A stretch of DNA of 64,000 nt, from assembly GCA_002709955.1 (NCBI GenBank), contig PAQY01000005.1, positions 151,657-215,656 on the forward strand, written 5' to 3'. This DNA is from Rhodospirillaceae bacterium (GTDB lineage Bacteria; Pseudomonadota; Alphaproteobacteria; UBA8366; Aestuariispiraceae). Of this stretch, positions 1-8,785 are shown one piece after another (the stretch's first letter is position 1; every line of letters begins with the position of its first letter). The position numbers and the translations under genes were made by a program. A model generated the notes under the pieces. That model did not search any database, was not told where the DNA came from, and saw only the letters and a list, made by a program, of their open reading frames with translations.

Positions 1-870
1 ATGCAGCTTATTGCCTAAATCTTCTAGGACAGACCGGGTGGCTGTCTCACCCTGCGCCAGCCTGGGTAGATTTAACCGGAAGGCCTCATCCTCAACAGCA
101 AAATCCTTTAAAGCGTCGACGATATCCAGGCCCACCAGGCTGACGATCCCCAATGCGATATGAACCGCCCCGCTGGAAACCGCCAAAGCATCATGATACT
201 GGCCCCGGGGCAGATAGAGAATATCGCCCGGTTTCAGCACCACGTCGAACAACAGTTCTCCGCGCTGCTCCATATGCTGTGCCTCCGTATAGGCGCCATT
301 GCTGTGACGGGCGTGACGGATTGGATGGGGCATGCGTGTTTCAAAGACGCGCCAGGTCTTTTCCCCCTCAATATGCAGCGCGAAGACATCATGTGTATCA
401 AAATGACTGCTGAACGCCTTGCGACTGTCCCAGGAACAATACAGATTGGCTTGTGCCTTGCCATTATACGCCGCCTCAAACGCGGATGCGACCTGGCGCA
501 AGGGCTTACTCATCATATCAATATCATTGGCGATCAGGGATGCCCCCTGATGCAACAGGTCCATCACCTTACCGGCAATCGGCTGCATCACCATGGATCC
601 CGACCGGTCCTCCCGCGATTCACAATACAGGGCTGCGGGGATCGGCTGCTTGTCGATTTGCAGGCCCAGCGATTTCGCGGACCATAGGGGACCATTGCTC
701 AACAGCTCATTCAATATGGACCAATCCATGATCCCTTTGAATTTGTCGGCACTGCCTGGAATATGCAGCGGCTTCTTATCGTAATAATCTTGAAAGAATT
801 CCGCCTCTGTCATCGGGGCCAAAATATCGCCCAATGTGAGCGTATCCTGGCCATCTTTAAGTATTGGCAT
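1..870 (-). CDS. JmjC/cupin-fold Fe(II)/2-oxoglutarate oxygenase-like protein, C-terminus cut by window edge
   Basis: The reading frame is open from the ATG at 870 to base 1, giving 290 codons without a stop, so the C-terminus lies outside the window. The sequence resembles RoxA-like ribosomal or peptidyl oxygenases. The motif HFDTHDVFALH supplies an HxD pair (His156, Asp158) and PRGQYHDAL supplies a second iron ligand (His226), the order expected for a JmjC facial triad. The start follows an AAGGTGT stretch. It lies 11 bp downstream of the TPR-sulfotransferase stop, so the two are probably co-transcribed. The oxygenase assignment is well supported by motifs; the substrate is unknown, and other cupin roles such as amino-acid side-chain or small-molecule hydroxylation remain possible. 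Confidence 0.8.
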   Translation of the reverse strand, partial: MPILKDGQDTLTLGDILAPMTEAEFFQDYYDKKPLHIPGSADKFKGIMDWSILNELLSNGPLWSAKSLGLQIDKQPIPAALYCESREDRSGSMVMQPIAGKVMDLLHQGASLIANDIDMMSKPLRQVASAFEAAYNGKAQANLYCSWDSRKAFSSHFDTHDVFALHIEGEKTWRVFETRMPHPIRHARHSNGAYTEAQHMEQRGELLFDVVLKPGDILYLPRGQYHDALAVSSGAVHIALGIVSLVGLDIVDALKDFAVEDEAFRLNLPRLAQGETATRSVLEDLGNKLH

Positions 871-881
871 ACACCTTATCC

Positions 882-2699
882 CTATAAATACCGGTCCAGC
901 ACATCACCCAGTTCAGACTTCAGGCCATCCATTTTAGACTCGAAAGCCTTCCACCGCCCCACCGATGTTTTATAGATCGGCCGACGCACCTGCAGGCGGC
1001 TGGCGGTTTGCACCGCCCTTTTATTCTCAAAAAAGCGTTCCATCGCCGGATCCCAGTCCAGACCCAACTGATCCAGCATGGGCAAAACACTGGCCGCCAT
1101 ATCGTCCAGCAACCCTTCATACTGTATCTGAACAATTGATGAATCCCAACCGCGCCAAAACTGCATCAACCGATCATACTGCCGGTAATAATGCCCGATA
1201 TCCCGCAGATCATGATCAAACAGCATCGCGCTGGAAAAGCGCTGCGTGAAGATCGACCAGCACACATCCAGGGGATAGCGCTCGATATTGATGATCAGGG
1301 CCTTGGGGAACAGCATCCGGATCAGGCCGACATTGATAAAATTAAACGGCAGCTTGTCCGTTACAAAGGCCTGACCCCCGGAACATTCCGTCAGACCAGC
1401 GCGGTAGCCATCCCGAATTTCAGCCAATTCTTCCAAGGACAGACGATCCAGCAAACCTGCAAGGTCCTCCCCCGGCTTCAGGCGCGCATCGATCAACTCG
1501 GGCAGCACCATCAATTCCCCCCCGCCAAAAATGGCAGGATGTGACGCCAGTATCTGCTCAATCAGGCTGGTGCCGGAACGTGGCATGCCGACGATAAATA
1601 TAGGGGTAGGAATGGCATCGCCTTCCGGCAGTGCCACTGCCTCTGGCGATTGTTTGGAAAACCGCGCGATCAGATTGTCATACAGCGACTCCGTCGCGCG
1701 GCGGTCATAGGCCTTTCCGATACTGGCCAGGCGTGCCTTAAACTGATCCTGCGCCCGCTTGAAACACTGATAGGCCTTTTCAACCTCCCCCAAACCTTCA
1801 TAGGTCTGGGCGGCGCGGTGAACCAATACCGGCGTACCGTCTGATAGGGTGGCATGGCTGGCATTAAAGGCGGCAATACCCCTCTGGCGCATCTCCGCTG
1901 CCTCCGCCTTCTGGGCTCCGCGTCTTGCCTCCAGAAGGTCCGCCAGATCAAAATATGCAGCCGCATCCTGCGGGTGATCGTCAATTGTTTTCAGGAACAC
2001 ATCGCGCGCCGCGTCCACATCCCCCATCGACACCAGCAACTGGCCAAAGCGGTTGCGAATTTCAATCGCCTTGGGGTCTGCCGTGAAAAAGGGTTCGATC
2101 AGACTTTTCGCCCGATCAAACAGGCCCAGCCCCACAAGCGCGTCGAACAAATTCAGCGTCAGGGTCTGGTCACCGGCATTGTGCCGCAACCCGGCCTCCA
2201 GAACCTCCCGCGCGGCCTGCGCTTCCCCCAGGCTGTTTAACAAGGAGCCATAATTGACATAAGGATCGGCAAATCGTGGATTGATCCCAATTGCCTTCTG
2301 GAACAAGGGAACGGCCAGATCAAACCGTTGCAGATTTTTCTGCGCGATCCCCAGATTGTTCAGGGCCGAAGCATCATTTGGCATATGCTTTAAAACGGCC
2401 TGAAAGGCGCGCACTGCTTCCGCATAGCGTTGCTGATCCAAACGCACGATACCAATGCCGCTTAAGGCAGCGGGGTTTTTCGGGTCGGACTTGTAGCTTT
2501 TCTCAAAAAATCTGGACGCCTGATCCAACCGCCCGGCCTGATGATGGATGATCCCCATCAGATACAGCGCATTTGGTTCCCGGGGCAGCCGCTTTAAGAT
2601 CGCCTCCGCCCGGGCCTGCGCCGCATCAGGCTTGCCCTGATTGAAATCGCCAAAGGCCCTTTGCAATTCTTGTTTTATCTGAATATCCGGCGCTGGCAT
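882..2699 (-). CDS. TPR-repeat sulfotransferase family protein
   Basis: This 605-residue protein has two parts. Residues about 10-300 are tandem tetratricopeptide repeats, recognisable by regular alanine, leucine, tyrosine and proline spacing. Residues about 366-600 form a sulfotransferase-like domain with the 5'-phosphosulfate-binding motif GMPRSGTS near residue 371 and a later RYPLDVCWS stretch like the 3'-phosphate-binding region. Proteins of this build are common in alphaproteobacteria and are annotated as tetratricopeptide repeat-containing sulfotransferases; they would use PAPS to sulfate an unknown acceptor. No signal peptide is visible. The ATG follows an AAAGGA site, and a MITE ends only 10 bp upstream. 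The JmjC gene follows 11 bp downstream, probably in the same operon. Confidence 0.85.
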   Translation of the reverse strand: MPAPDIQIKQELQRAFGDFNQGKPDAAQARAEAILKRLPREPNALYLMGIIHHQAGRLDQASRFFEKSYKSDPKNPAALSGIGIVRLDQQRYAEAVRAFQAVLKHMPNDASALNNLGIAQKNLQRFDLAVPLFQKAIGINPRFADPYVNYGSLLNSLGEAQAAREVLEAGLRHNAGDQTLTLNLFDALVGLGLFDRAKSLIEPFFTADPKAIEIRNRFGQLLVSMGDVDAARDVFLKTIDDHPQDAAAYFDLADLLEARRGAQKAEAAEMRQRGIAAFNASHATLSDGTPVLVHRAAQTYEGLGEVEKAYQCFKRAQDQFKARLASIGKAYDRRATESLYDNLIARFSKQSPEAVALPEGDAIPTPIFIVGMPRSGTSLIEQILASHPAIFGGGELMVLPELIDARLKPGEDLAGLLDRLSLEELAEIRDGYRAGLTECSGGQAFVTDKLPFNFINVGLIRMLFPKALIINIERYPLDVCWSIFTQRFSSAMLFDHDLRDIGHYYRQYDRLMQFWRGWDSSIVQIQYEGLLDDMAASVLPMLDQLGLDWDPAMERFFENKRAVQTASRLQVRRPIYKTSVGRWKAFESKMDGLKSELGDVLDRYL

Positions 2700-2709
2700 G
2701 GCAGTCCTT

Positions 2710-2969
2710 TAGTGTGGTGCGCGATTATTTGGACTCACCAAGATCCCTTTATCGGCCTGTCGGCTAGGAGAGGGCGTGCAGGCGATGTGGTTCATCGTCA
2801 AACGTCCTCGACGCCGTCCGACGGGCCGATAAAAGGACCTAAGGCGCTGTTTGCGGCGCTCCGGGCCGCGTCGCCTTCCGCGATGCCCCGCATCGCTTCG
2901 CGAAACGCTCCTAACCGGAGCACCGCAAACAGCGTCCTGGTCGATCCCAAATAACCGCGTACCACACTA
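2710..2969. mobile_element. 260-bp MITE-like element with terminal inverted repeats
   Basis: The element begins TAGTGTGGTGCGCG and ends CGCGTACCACACTA; the ends form inverted repeats of about 23 bp with two mismatches. Inside are two further inverted-repeat pairs: a CTTTATCGGCC..GGCCGATAAA arm pair in the left half and a CGCTGTTTGCGG..CCGCAAACAGCG arm pair in the right half. A second copy, inverted, begins at 63860. There is no transposase, so this is a non-autonomous element. A TA sits at each extremity, which would fit IS630/mariner-type TA target duplication, but that family link is inference. It starts 10 bp upstream of the TPR-sulfotransferase ATG and so probably displaces or supplies that gene's promoter. 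Confidence 0.8.
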
Positions 2970-3066
2970 AAATCCTTTTATGGACAAGTCAGGCTGTATA
3001 AAATCAAATCGTTATAAAATTGGACCGTCTGAAACACAATCGGTCATTTCCTTACACAGGTGCCCA

Positions 3067-3738
3067 ATGCAATTGCTGGAAAGATATAATCAAGTATTGG
3101 AAAATATAAAACAGGCGAGTTCTGAATCAATCCACAAGAATACAAATGTTGAATTAATTGCTGTTTCTAAAACATATCACTCTGATGCCATTATTCCGTT
3201 GTTAGACAATGGTCATATACATTTTGGTGAGAATAAAATTCAGGAAGCTGAAGAAAAGTGGCCTGAGCTTAAACAGCACTATCCACAGACTGTGCTGCAT
3301 CTGATTGGACCATTGCAATCCAACAAGGCCAAAAACGCAGTCGCCCTGTTTGACGTGATCCAGACCGTGGACCGTTTGAAAATCGCCCAATTTATTGCCC
3401 GCGAATGTGACAAACAGGATCGTAAGCCTGGCATATTCATTCAGATCAACACCGGCGAAGAACCCCAGAAGGCGGGAATCCCACCGATTGAGGCAGATGC
3501 GTTTATCACGGAAGTGCGCGACACGATCGGCCTGTCCGTCCAGGGGTTGATGTGCATCCCCCCGGTCGATCAACAGCCCAGCCCGCATTTCGCCCTGTTG
3601 GCGAAAATTGCAGAGCGGAACGGAATTTCCGGCCTGTCGATGGGGATGAGCAGCGATTATGAAACCGCCATTCGCCTGGGGGCGACCCATGTCCGCGTCG
3701 GCAGCGCTATCTTTGGCGCGCGTCCAGCCCAGGCGTAA
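3067..3738 (+). CDS. YggS/PLPBP-family pyridoxal-phosphate homeostasis protein
   Basis: The 223-residue product matches the usual YggS size. The PLP lysine is in AVSKTY (Lys35); HFGENKIQE, LIGPLQSNKAK, GLSMGMSSDYE and RVGSAIFGAR are the family signatures in the expected order. The protein binds PLP and buffers vitamin B6 and amino-acid metabolism; no enzyme activity is established for the family. I chose the ATG at 3067, after CAGG, because the in-frame extension to 2980 is not conserved-looking. The first 75 or so codons and the 100 bases before them are strikingly AT-rich compared with the rest of the gene. The L,D-transpeptidase gene converges from the right. Confidence 0.93.
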   Translation: MQLLERYNQVLENIKQASSESIHKNTNVELIAVSKTYHSDAIIPLLDNGHIHFGENKIQEAEEKWPELKQHYPQTVLHLIGPLQSNKAKNAVALFDVIQTVDRLKIAQFIARECDKQDRKPGIFIQINTGEEPQKAGIPPIEADAFITEVRDTIGLSVQGLMCIPPVDQQPSPHFALLAKIAERNGISGLSMGMSSDYETAIRLGATHVRVGSAIFGARPAQA

Positions 3739-3748
3739 CCGCGCCTGT

Positions 3749-4264
3749 TTAAATCTCCTGCCGGATAACCAGCCAGGACTCCGGATCCAAATCTGCCAGG
3801 ATCCTGTGCAATACGTCCCGCGCTATCGCGATACAGCCCGCTGTTGGCTTTCCGGTTTCATGACGGCAATGCAAAAAAATGGCGCTGCCCAGACCTGGAA
3901 GGACGGGATCGGTATTGTGATCCGTCGTCACCACAATGTCATACAGCCCATCGTCTCGCCACATCGCCTCATGTGATGCGGCATAGGGCCGCGAAACAAA
4001 CTGATTATAGGCGGGATCATCGGGCGCATCGCACCAACCCGAATGCTCAGTCAAGGGCTGGACCGGCAATGCAGTCTGGATCGGATCATGGATCCTGTCT
4101 GGTCGATAAAACACCTGCCCCAGCTGCCATCGACCCATCGGTGTCGCCCCGTCGCCTTCGCGTTTATCCTGCGCCGCGATCAGACCGGACCGGCCCATGG
4201 AACACGGCACACTGTCGCCATTCGGCAGAATCAATCGCTGCCCATCGGTCACCAGATCGGTCAT
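3749..4264 (-). CDS. L,D-transpeptidase-like YkuD-domain protein
   Basis: The 171-residue protein carries the YkuD catalytic signature HCRHETGKPTAGCIAI, with His132 and the nucleophile Cys144. Members cleave or cross-link peptidoglycan stem peptides through a thioenzyme intermediate. The N-terminus, beginning MTDLVTDGQR, has no clear signal peptide, although the family normally acts in the periplasm; the short form resembles the alphaproteobacterial group annotated as L,D-transpeptidase family proteins with PMGRW and FLHCR motifs. The ATG follows GAAAGG. It converges on yggS and lies 35 bp downstream of the 445-residue low-complexity gene, so those two may share a transcript. Confidence 0.8.
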   Translation of the reverse strand: MTDLVTDGQRLILPNGDSVPCSMGRSGLIAAQDKREGDGATPMGRWQLGQVFYRPDRIHDPIQTALPVQPLTEHSGWCDAPDDPAYNQFVSRPYAASHEAMWRDDGLYDIVVTTDHNTDPVLPGLGSAIFLHCRHETGKPTAGCIAIARDVLHRILADLDPESWLVIRQEI

Positions 4265-4299
4265 GCATCACCTTTCATTCGGACCCAAAGCCATAAAGA

Positions 4300-5637
4300 T
4301 TAGCTGGGCGATTTCATTTTCTCATATTTTGCCAGGGCGTCCATCATTGCATTGGGTAAATCCTTGGACGGAACGGGTTCCAGAAATTCCGGTGCGTCTG
4401 AACTCTCCGCAACCACGGTTGCATCAGCCGTCACAGTCGGGGAGGGTGCAGGGGGTGGGGGCGTGATGCCGGAATGACTGGGCAATGGCGTTGGGGCGAC
4501 CGGCGCATTGCGCAGGCTGAAGAATTTCGGTTCCGCGTCTGAACCAGGCAAATTCTTACTGGACGAAGCGGTCTGGCTTGGCGCAGCGGAGTGCAGTGCT
4601 GCTGGTGCCTGCACACTCTCTGCGTGACTGTTCTTAAGCTGGCTGTTTTGGGCCATGCGCATCAGGGCGGTCGCGGCATCTGCAGAGAGGTTAGGAACCC
4701 CTTGCGCAGCGGCTTTACCCGGGCTGGATTGCGGGTTGGAACCAGACGTCACGGTGGGCTGACCCGGCAGGATCGGTTGCACGGATGCAATGGGCGACCC
4801 AACCGGCGTTGCAGCAAACGGGGCCGACCGCTGACCCGCAGCATTGAAACCGGGCTGAGCGGCGAAAAGCGGGCTTACGCCATTCTGTCTGGCTTGATCT
4901 TGCAGGACCTCCGCCTGTGGTCCAGCCGCAGGGGCCGTATCATTCAGGCTTTGTGGATCCAACTGGGCGGTTTGAACCGATGCATTTTGCCCCCCGTCCG
5001 TCTGGGCCAGGGCGGTTCCAGTATCTGATGTTCCAGGCGCGCCAAACAGGGCTGTCAGGGCCGTTCCCCCCAGATCATCCCCGGTCTGATCCTTCATAAT
5101 CACATTGGCCAGAGAACTGGCGAACCCTATCGGGCCACCATAGATCGACCCGCCCGCCAATTGCGCACCGGGGCTTATTTCGTCCCCGGTCACATAACGA
5201 TACACCGATGCAACAATGGGGATATGCTGCAACGGGTTTACGATATCGACGACATCCCCCAGTGTCAGGCCATCCTCCCCAAAGAAATTGTTGCCTGCTT
5301 CTGTGGATGACTCGTCGGCATGATTTGCCGCCGTGAGATCCGCGGATGTGGGATCTGCGGAGGTAAATCGCCGATAATCGGTAAAGGTCCCCTCGTCGCG
5401 CGCGGCAAAAACCTGGGAATTCGACGCCACCGGCTGGGCCATTCTATCTTCTGGGCGCTGGGGGGCCTGATACGTCTGGGGGGCCTTTTTAACGCCCTCA
5501 GCCTGCGTCAAAGCATCGGAAAAGCGGGATTCCGTTGAACCCACAACCCTCTGCGGTCTACGCATGGCAACATCGGGCGCCATCGCTGTGGCGTTAGAGG
5601 TCATCAGGGACCAGGGGGCTGTTTGCGCTGTAGACAT
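4300..5637 (-). CDS. Low-complexity protein with a short conserved-looking core, function unknown
   Basis: The likely start is the ATG at 5637 (after GAAGAGAGAG), giving 445 residues; an upstream in-frame start at 5745 adds a Cys/Trp/Arg-rich stretch that does not look coding. Most of the protein is rich in Ala, Pro, Gln, Ser and Thr and should be disordered. One compact segment, roughly residues 125-200, reads like folded or membrane-associated sequence, with GDVVDIVNPLQHIPIV, YRYVTGDEISPGAQ and GGPIGFASSLANVI. I recall similar cores in alphaproteobacterial hypothetical proteins but cannot name the family. No signal peptide or catalytic motif was seen. The composition suggests a cell-envelope or scaffold role, which is only a guess. 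Confidence 0.7.
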   Translation of the reverse strand: MSTAQTAPWSLMTSNATAMAPDVAMRRPQRVVGSTESRFSDALTQAEGVKKAPQTYQAPQRPEDRMAQPVASNSQVFAARDEGTFTDYRRFTSADPTSADLTAANHADESSTEAGNNFFGEDGLTLGDVVDIVNPLQHIPIVASVYRYVTGDEISPGAQLAGGSIYGGPIGFASSLANVIMKDQTGDDLGGTALTALFGAPGTSDTGTALAQTDGGQNASVQTAQLDPQSLNDTAPAAGPQAEVLQDQARQNGVSPLFAAQPGFNAAGQRSAPFAATPVGSPIASVQPILPGQPTVTSGSNPQSSPGKAAAQGVPNLSADAATALMRMAQNSQLKNSHAESVQAPAALHSAAPSQTASSSKNLPGSDAEPKFFSLRNAPVAPTPLPSHSGITPPPPAPSPTVTADATVVAESSDAPEFLEPVPSKDLPNAMMDALAKYEKMKSPS

Positions 5638-5828
5638 CGGCTCTCTCTTCACCAACCGCGACATCGACGCTCTCCAACGCCGATACTCTCTCTCCCCAGA
5701 CCTAAAGCAAGCGGCATGCCAGAACAGACAGAAATGGCCGATCACGATATCTTGCTTTTCCCATATGCCTGCGGTTCATGTTATCCTGATGATCGGTATT
5801 GATCTGGTTACAAGTGAGATAGAACGCG

Positions 5829-6515
5829 ATGAGCGGTAAAAAGATCCTGTTATGCGACGATGACGACGCCCTGCGCCATTCCCTGGCGGAACAATTGCAA
5901 CTACATGAAGAATTTGAAACACAGGAAGCCTCAACCGACGCCGAAGCGATAGAGGCCGCAAAGGCCGGACATTTCGATGCCATCGTTCTGGATGTCGGCC
6001 TGCCCGATATGGATGGGCGCGAGGCCTGTCGCATTCTGCGGCGCAGCGGGGTTAAATGCCCCGTCGTCATGCTGACCGCCCATGATTCCGATTCTGATAC
6101 GATCCTGGGCCTGGATGCCGGCGCGAATGATTATGTCACCAAACCCTTTCGCTTAAGCGTCCTTTTGGCCCGCCTGCGTGCGCAATTGCGCCAACATGAA
6201 CAAAGCGAAGATGCGGTCTTCACAATTGGCCCCTACAGTTTCAGGCCCGCCCAGAAGCTGTTGCTGACCGAAGAAACCAATAAAAAGATCCGCCTGACGG
6301 AAAAGGAAACCTCCATCCTGAAATATCTGTTTCGCGCGGGCAGCCGAACCGTATCGCGCGACACGCTGTTGGGGGAGGTCTGGGGCTATAATGCCGGTGT
6401 CACCACGCACACGCTGGAAACCCATGTTTACCGCCTGCGCCAGAAGATCGAACCCGATCCCTCCAATGCGGAAATCCTGGTGACAGAACCTGGCGGCTAT
6501 AAGCTGGTTCCCTAG
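5829..6515 (+). CDS. OmpR/PhoB-family response regulator (orphan)
   Basis: This is a 228-residue two-domain regulator. The receiver domain has the acidic pocket at Asp10-Asp12, the phospho-acceptor Asp55 in VLDVGLPD, Thr83 and Lys105 in YVTKPF. The C-terminal half is a winged-helix DNA-binding domain, ending in the typical THTLETHVYRLRQKIE recognition region. It should bind DNA as a dimer after phosphorylation by a histidine kinase. No kinase gene is adjacent: the upstream gene is the divergent low-complexity protein and the downstream MFS gene converges with a 4-bp overlap. The only kinase in the window is at 40081-41442, far away, and there is no sequence evidence that they pair. Confidence 0.93.
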   Translation: MSGKKILLCDDDDALRHSLAEQLQLHEEFETQEASTDAEAIEAAKAGHFDAIVLDVGLPDMDGREACRILRRSGVKCPVVMLTAHDSDSDTILGLDAGANDYVTKPFRLSVLLARLRAQLRQHEQSEDAVFTIGPYSFRPAQKLLLTEETNKKIRLTEKETSILKYLFRAGSRTVSRDTLLGEVWGYNAGVTTHTLETHVYRLRQKIEPDPSNAEILVTEPGGYKLVP

Positions 6516-7756
6516 ATCAAATCCTGCGCAACCGCATCGGCGCGCCGGACCTGACGCTGGATGGCCAGGGCGGCAATCACGGCACAGCCGGTCGCTGCGG
6601 CCGCCGTCCACCACCCGGCCGACCAGCCCAAACTGCTGCCCGCGACCCAGCCAACCAGGATCGGGCCCGTCAATAGACCCAGATTGCGCCCGGTCATCAT
6701 CAGCCCGAACGCCGCCGGTCCCGTGCGATCCGGACCCAACAAACGCCCCGGCAATCCGAATATGCAGGTCGGCGTAATACCGGCAAAGAATCCATAGGCC
6801 AATAAAATCGCGACACCGCTGATATCCGTCCCGGCATAGGGACCAATCACCAGAACGGTCCCCTGGCCCACCAGAACGACCGTCAACAACCGGGCAATCG
6901 GAAATCCGGCCTTCAGGATGGCCGCTGCCAACAAATTGGACCCCGCAATCGCGATGACCGTCACGCCATACAATTCTTTTGATACAGCCGTCGACAGCCC
7001 GCGATCTGCCACCAGATATTCCGGCAGCCAGCTCAACACAGAAAGATTCTGCAACGCCCACAGGCCAAAACACGCCGACAACATCATCAGCGCCTGGCGA
7101 TCCGTTTTGGACAGATCCGGTGCCCCCCCTTTTGTGGACGGCAAGGCAATCCGGCGACCGTCATTCTGGCGCGCCAGGATCAATGTCCATCCCGCCATCA
7201 GGACCGCAAAAACCAACCCGGCCCACCAGACCGACGACCAGATCTGATCGCCCGGCATCAGATGTTCTGCCAACCGGGCAATACTGGTGGCGATCAGCCC
7301 CCCCAAGGGTACCCAGGTCGCCGCCAGGGCAGCTGCAAATGGAATATGCTTTGGCGCTGCGTTGCGGGTCATCAGGGTTGGCCCGGCAATCGCCAAAATC
7401 GCCATAGCTGTCCCCTCAAACGCGCGCCCCACCAGAATGGCCCAGCCATTTTCCGGGAATGTCAGAATAGGGATGGCACCAAGCCCCACCAGACCGCAGG
7501 CCCCAATCAACCAGGCAGCGGTCGCCTGGCGGCTCATCCAGCGTCCGAATTGAAAGGACAACACCAGGCCGATCACCGCAAAAATCGACATGAAACCACC
7601 CGCCATCCCGGCCCCATATCCATACAGATCCAGCATTTCCGGCAGAACAGGCGGCAATTTGAATTGTTGATAGGCAGCCAGCAGGGCAACACACAAACCA
7701 AACCAAATTCCCACCCAATCACTGTGGCTGCGCGGCGCAGTATGGTCCGATGACAT
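6512..7756 (-). CDS. Major facilitator superfamily transporter
   Basis: The 414-residue product has about twelve hydrophobic segments, with a basic loop between helices 2 and 3 (FGRWMSRQ) in the place of the MFS signature. Its length and sequence, including the GGFMSIFAVIGLV and NLGLLTGPILVGW segments, are closest to the CynX/NimT-like and general MFS_1 carriers. It would move a small solute across the inner membrane by proton coupling; the substrate cannot be told from sequence. The start ATG at 7756 is the first in frame. It converges with the response regulator gene and is divergent from the MBL-fold gene, with 182 bp between the two start codons. Confidence 0.87.
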   Translation of the reverse strand: MSSDHTAPRSHSDWVGIWFGLCVALLAAYQQFKLPPVLPEMLDLYGYGAGMAGGFMSIFAVIGLVLSFQFGRWMSRQATAAWLIGACGLVGLGAIPILTFPENGWAILVGRAFEGTAMAILAIAGPTLMTRNAAPKHIPFAAALAATWVPLGGLIATSIARLAEHLMPGDQIWSSVWWAGLVFAVLMAGWTLILARQNDGRRIALPSTKGGAPDLSKTDRQALMMLSACFGLWALQNLSVLSWLPEYLVADRGLSTAVSKELYGVTVIAIAGSNLLAAAILKAGFPIARLLTVVLVGQGTVLVIGPYAGTDISGVAILLAYGFFAGITPTCIFGLPGRLLGPDRTGPAAFGLMMTGRNLGLLTGPILVGWVAGSSLGWSAGWWTAAAATGCAVIAALAIQRQVRRADAVAQDLI

Positions 7757-7938
7757 AGAAACCCCTTCAATCCGATCTCAAGATACGAAATAGACGCGAT
7801 AACAGCAGGATGGGAATTTGCGTTAAGACGAACCTCGCTATAGCATTCTGACATCACCCTGTCCCGTCTGGTTTTACACTCCACTACACAATCAGACGAT
7901 TGGGACAGAAAGACTCAAAGCCAAAGCAGGATTCCCGC

Positions 7939-8778
7939 GTGTCGAGCGATAAACATCAGGAGTTTTACGTTAAGTTCTGGGGGACGCGCGGCAGCATCGC
8001 CTGCGCCGGTCCCGATACGCTGCGTTATGGCGGCAATACCGCCTGTCTGGAAGTAATGTGCGCGAACAGACGCCTGATCTTTGACGGGGGTACGGGCCTG
8101 CGAAAACTGGGTCGCGAAATCGCCCAGCAAGGCCCAACGGAAATTGATCTGTTCCTGACCCATACGCATCTGGACCATATCATTGGCCTGCCATTTTTCG
8201 TGCCGTTCCACATTCCGGGCCTGAATCCCAGATTATGGGCCGGTCATCTGTTACCCGATCGCACGCTTAAGGGAACACTGTCAGAAATGATGCAGGCCCC
8301 GCTTTTCCCGGTGCCGCCGGAAACCTTCCGTGCCCGGGTTGAATTTCATGATTTCGCCTGTGGGGAAACCCTACATCCCAGCCCGGAAATCTCATTACAG
8401 ACCGCGCCGCTGAACCATCCGAACGGGGCCTGTGGCTATCGCATCAATTTCGATGGCCGGTCGATCTGTTACATCACTGATACCGAACATTATCCCGAAG
8501 GCCGTGACCCGGCGGTTGTGGATCTGGTGCGCGACGCTGATATCATGATCTATGACGCCACCTATACAGAGGAAGAATATCCCCGCTTCGTCGGCTTCGG
8601 ACATTCCACCTGGCAGGAGGCCGTGCGGGTCGCCGATGCCGCCAATGTCAAAACCCTGGTACTGTTTCACCACGAACCGACCCATACCGATGACATCATG
8701 GACCAAATCGCCGCAGATGTTGCAAAGGTCCGTCCCAGCACCGAAGTCGCCCGCGAGGGCATGATCCTGCGGCCCTGA
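7939..8778 (+). CDS. MBL-fold metallo-hydrolase
   Basis: The metallo-beta-lactamase fold is shown by HTHLDHIIG, which supplies the HxHxDH zinc ligands, with further ligand histidines in NHPNGACGYR and near the C-terminus (LFHHEPTH) and an aspartate in ITDTEH. The opening KFWGTRGSIA and the GGNTACLEV motif place it with the phosphoribosyl cyclic phosphodiesterase/PhnP-like and RNase Z-like branch. The frame extends to a TTG at 7900, but I prefer the GTG at 7939 because an AGGA site lies about nine bases before it, giving 279 residues. It is 7 bp upstream of the methyltransferase gene, so the two are probably one operon. The physiological substrate is unknown. Confidence 0.87.
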   Translation: MSSDKHQEFYVKFWGTRGSIACAGPDTLRYGGNTACLEVMCANRRLIFDGGTGLRKLGREIAQQGPTEIDLFLTHTHLDHIIGLPFFVPFHIPGLNPRLWAGHLLPDRTLKGTLSEMMQAPLFPVPPETFRARVEFHDFACGETLHPSPEISLQTAPLNHPNGACGYRINFDGRSICYITDTEHYPEGRDPAVVDLVRDADIMIYDATYTEEEYPRFVGFGHSTWQEAVRVADAANVKTLVLFHHEPTHTDDIMDQIAADVAKVRPSTEVAREGMILRP

Positions 8779-8785
8779 TTGATTC

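Noticed and set aside
2661..2954. 97-codon plus-strand frame through the MITE
   Set aside because: It runs from the TPR gene antisense into the MITE and ends inside its terminal repeat; nothing suggests a protein.
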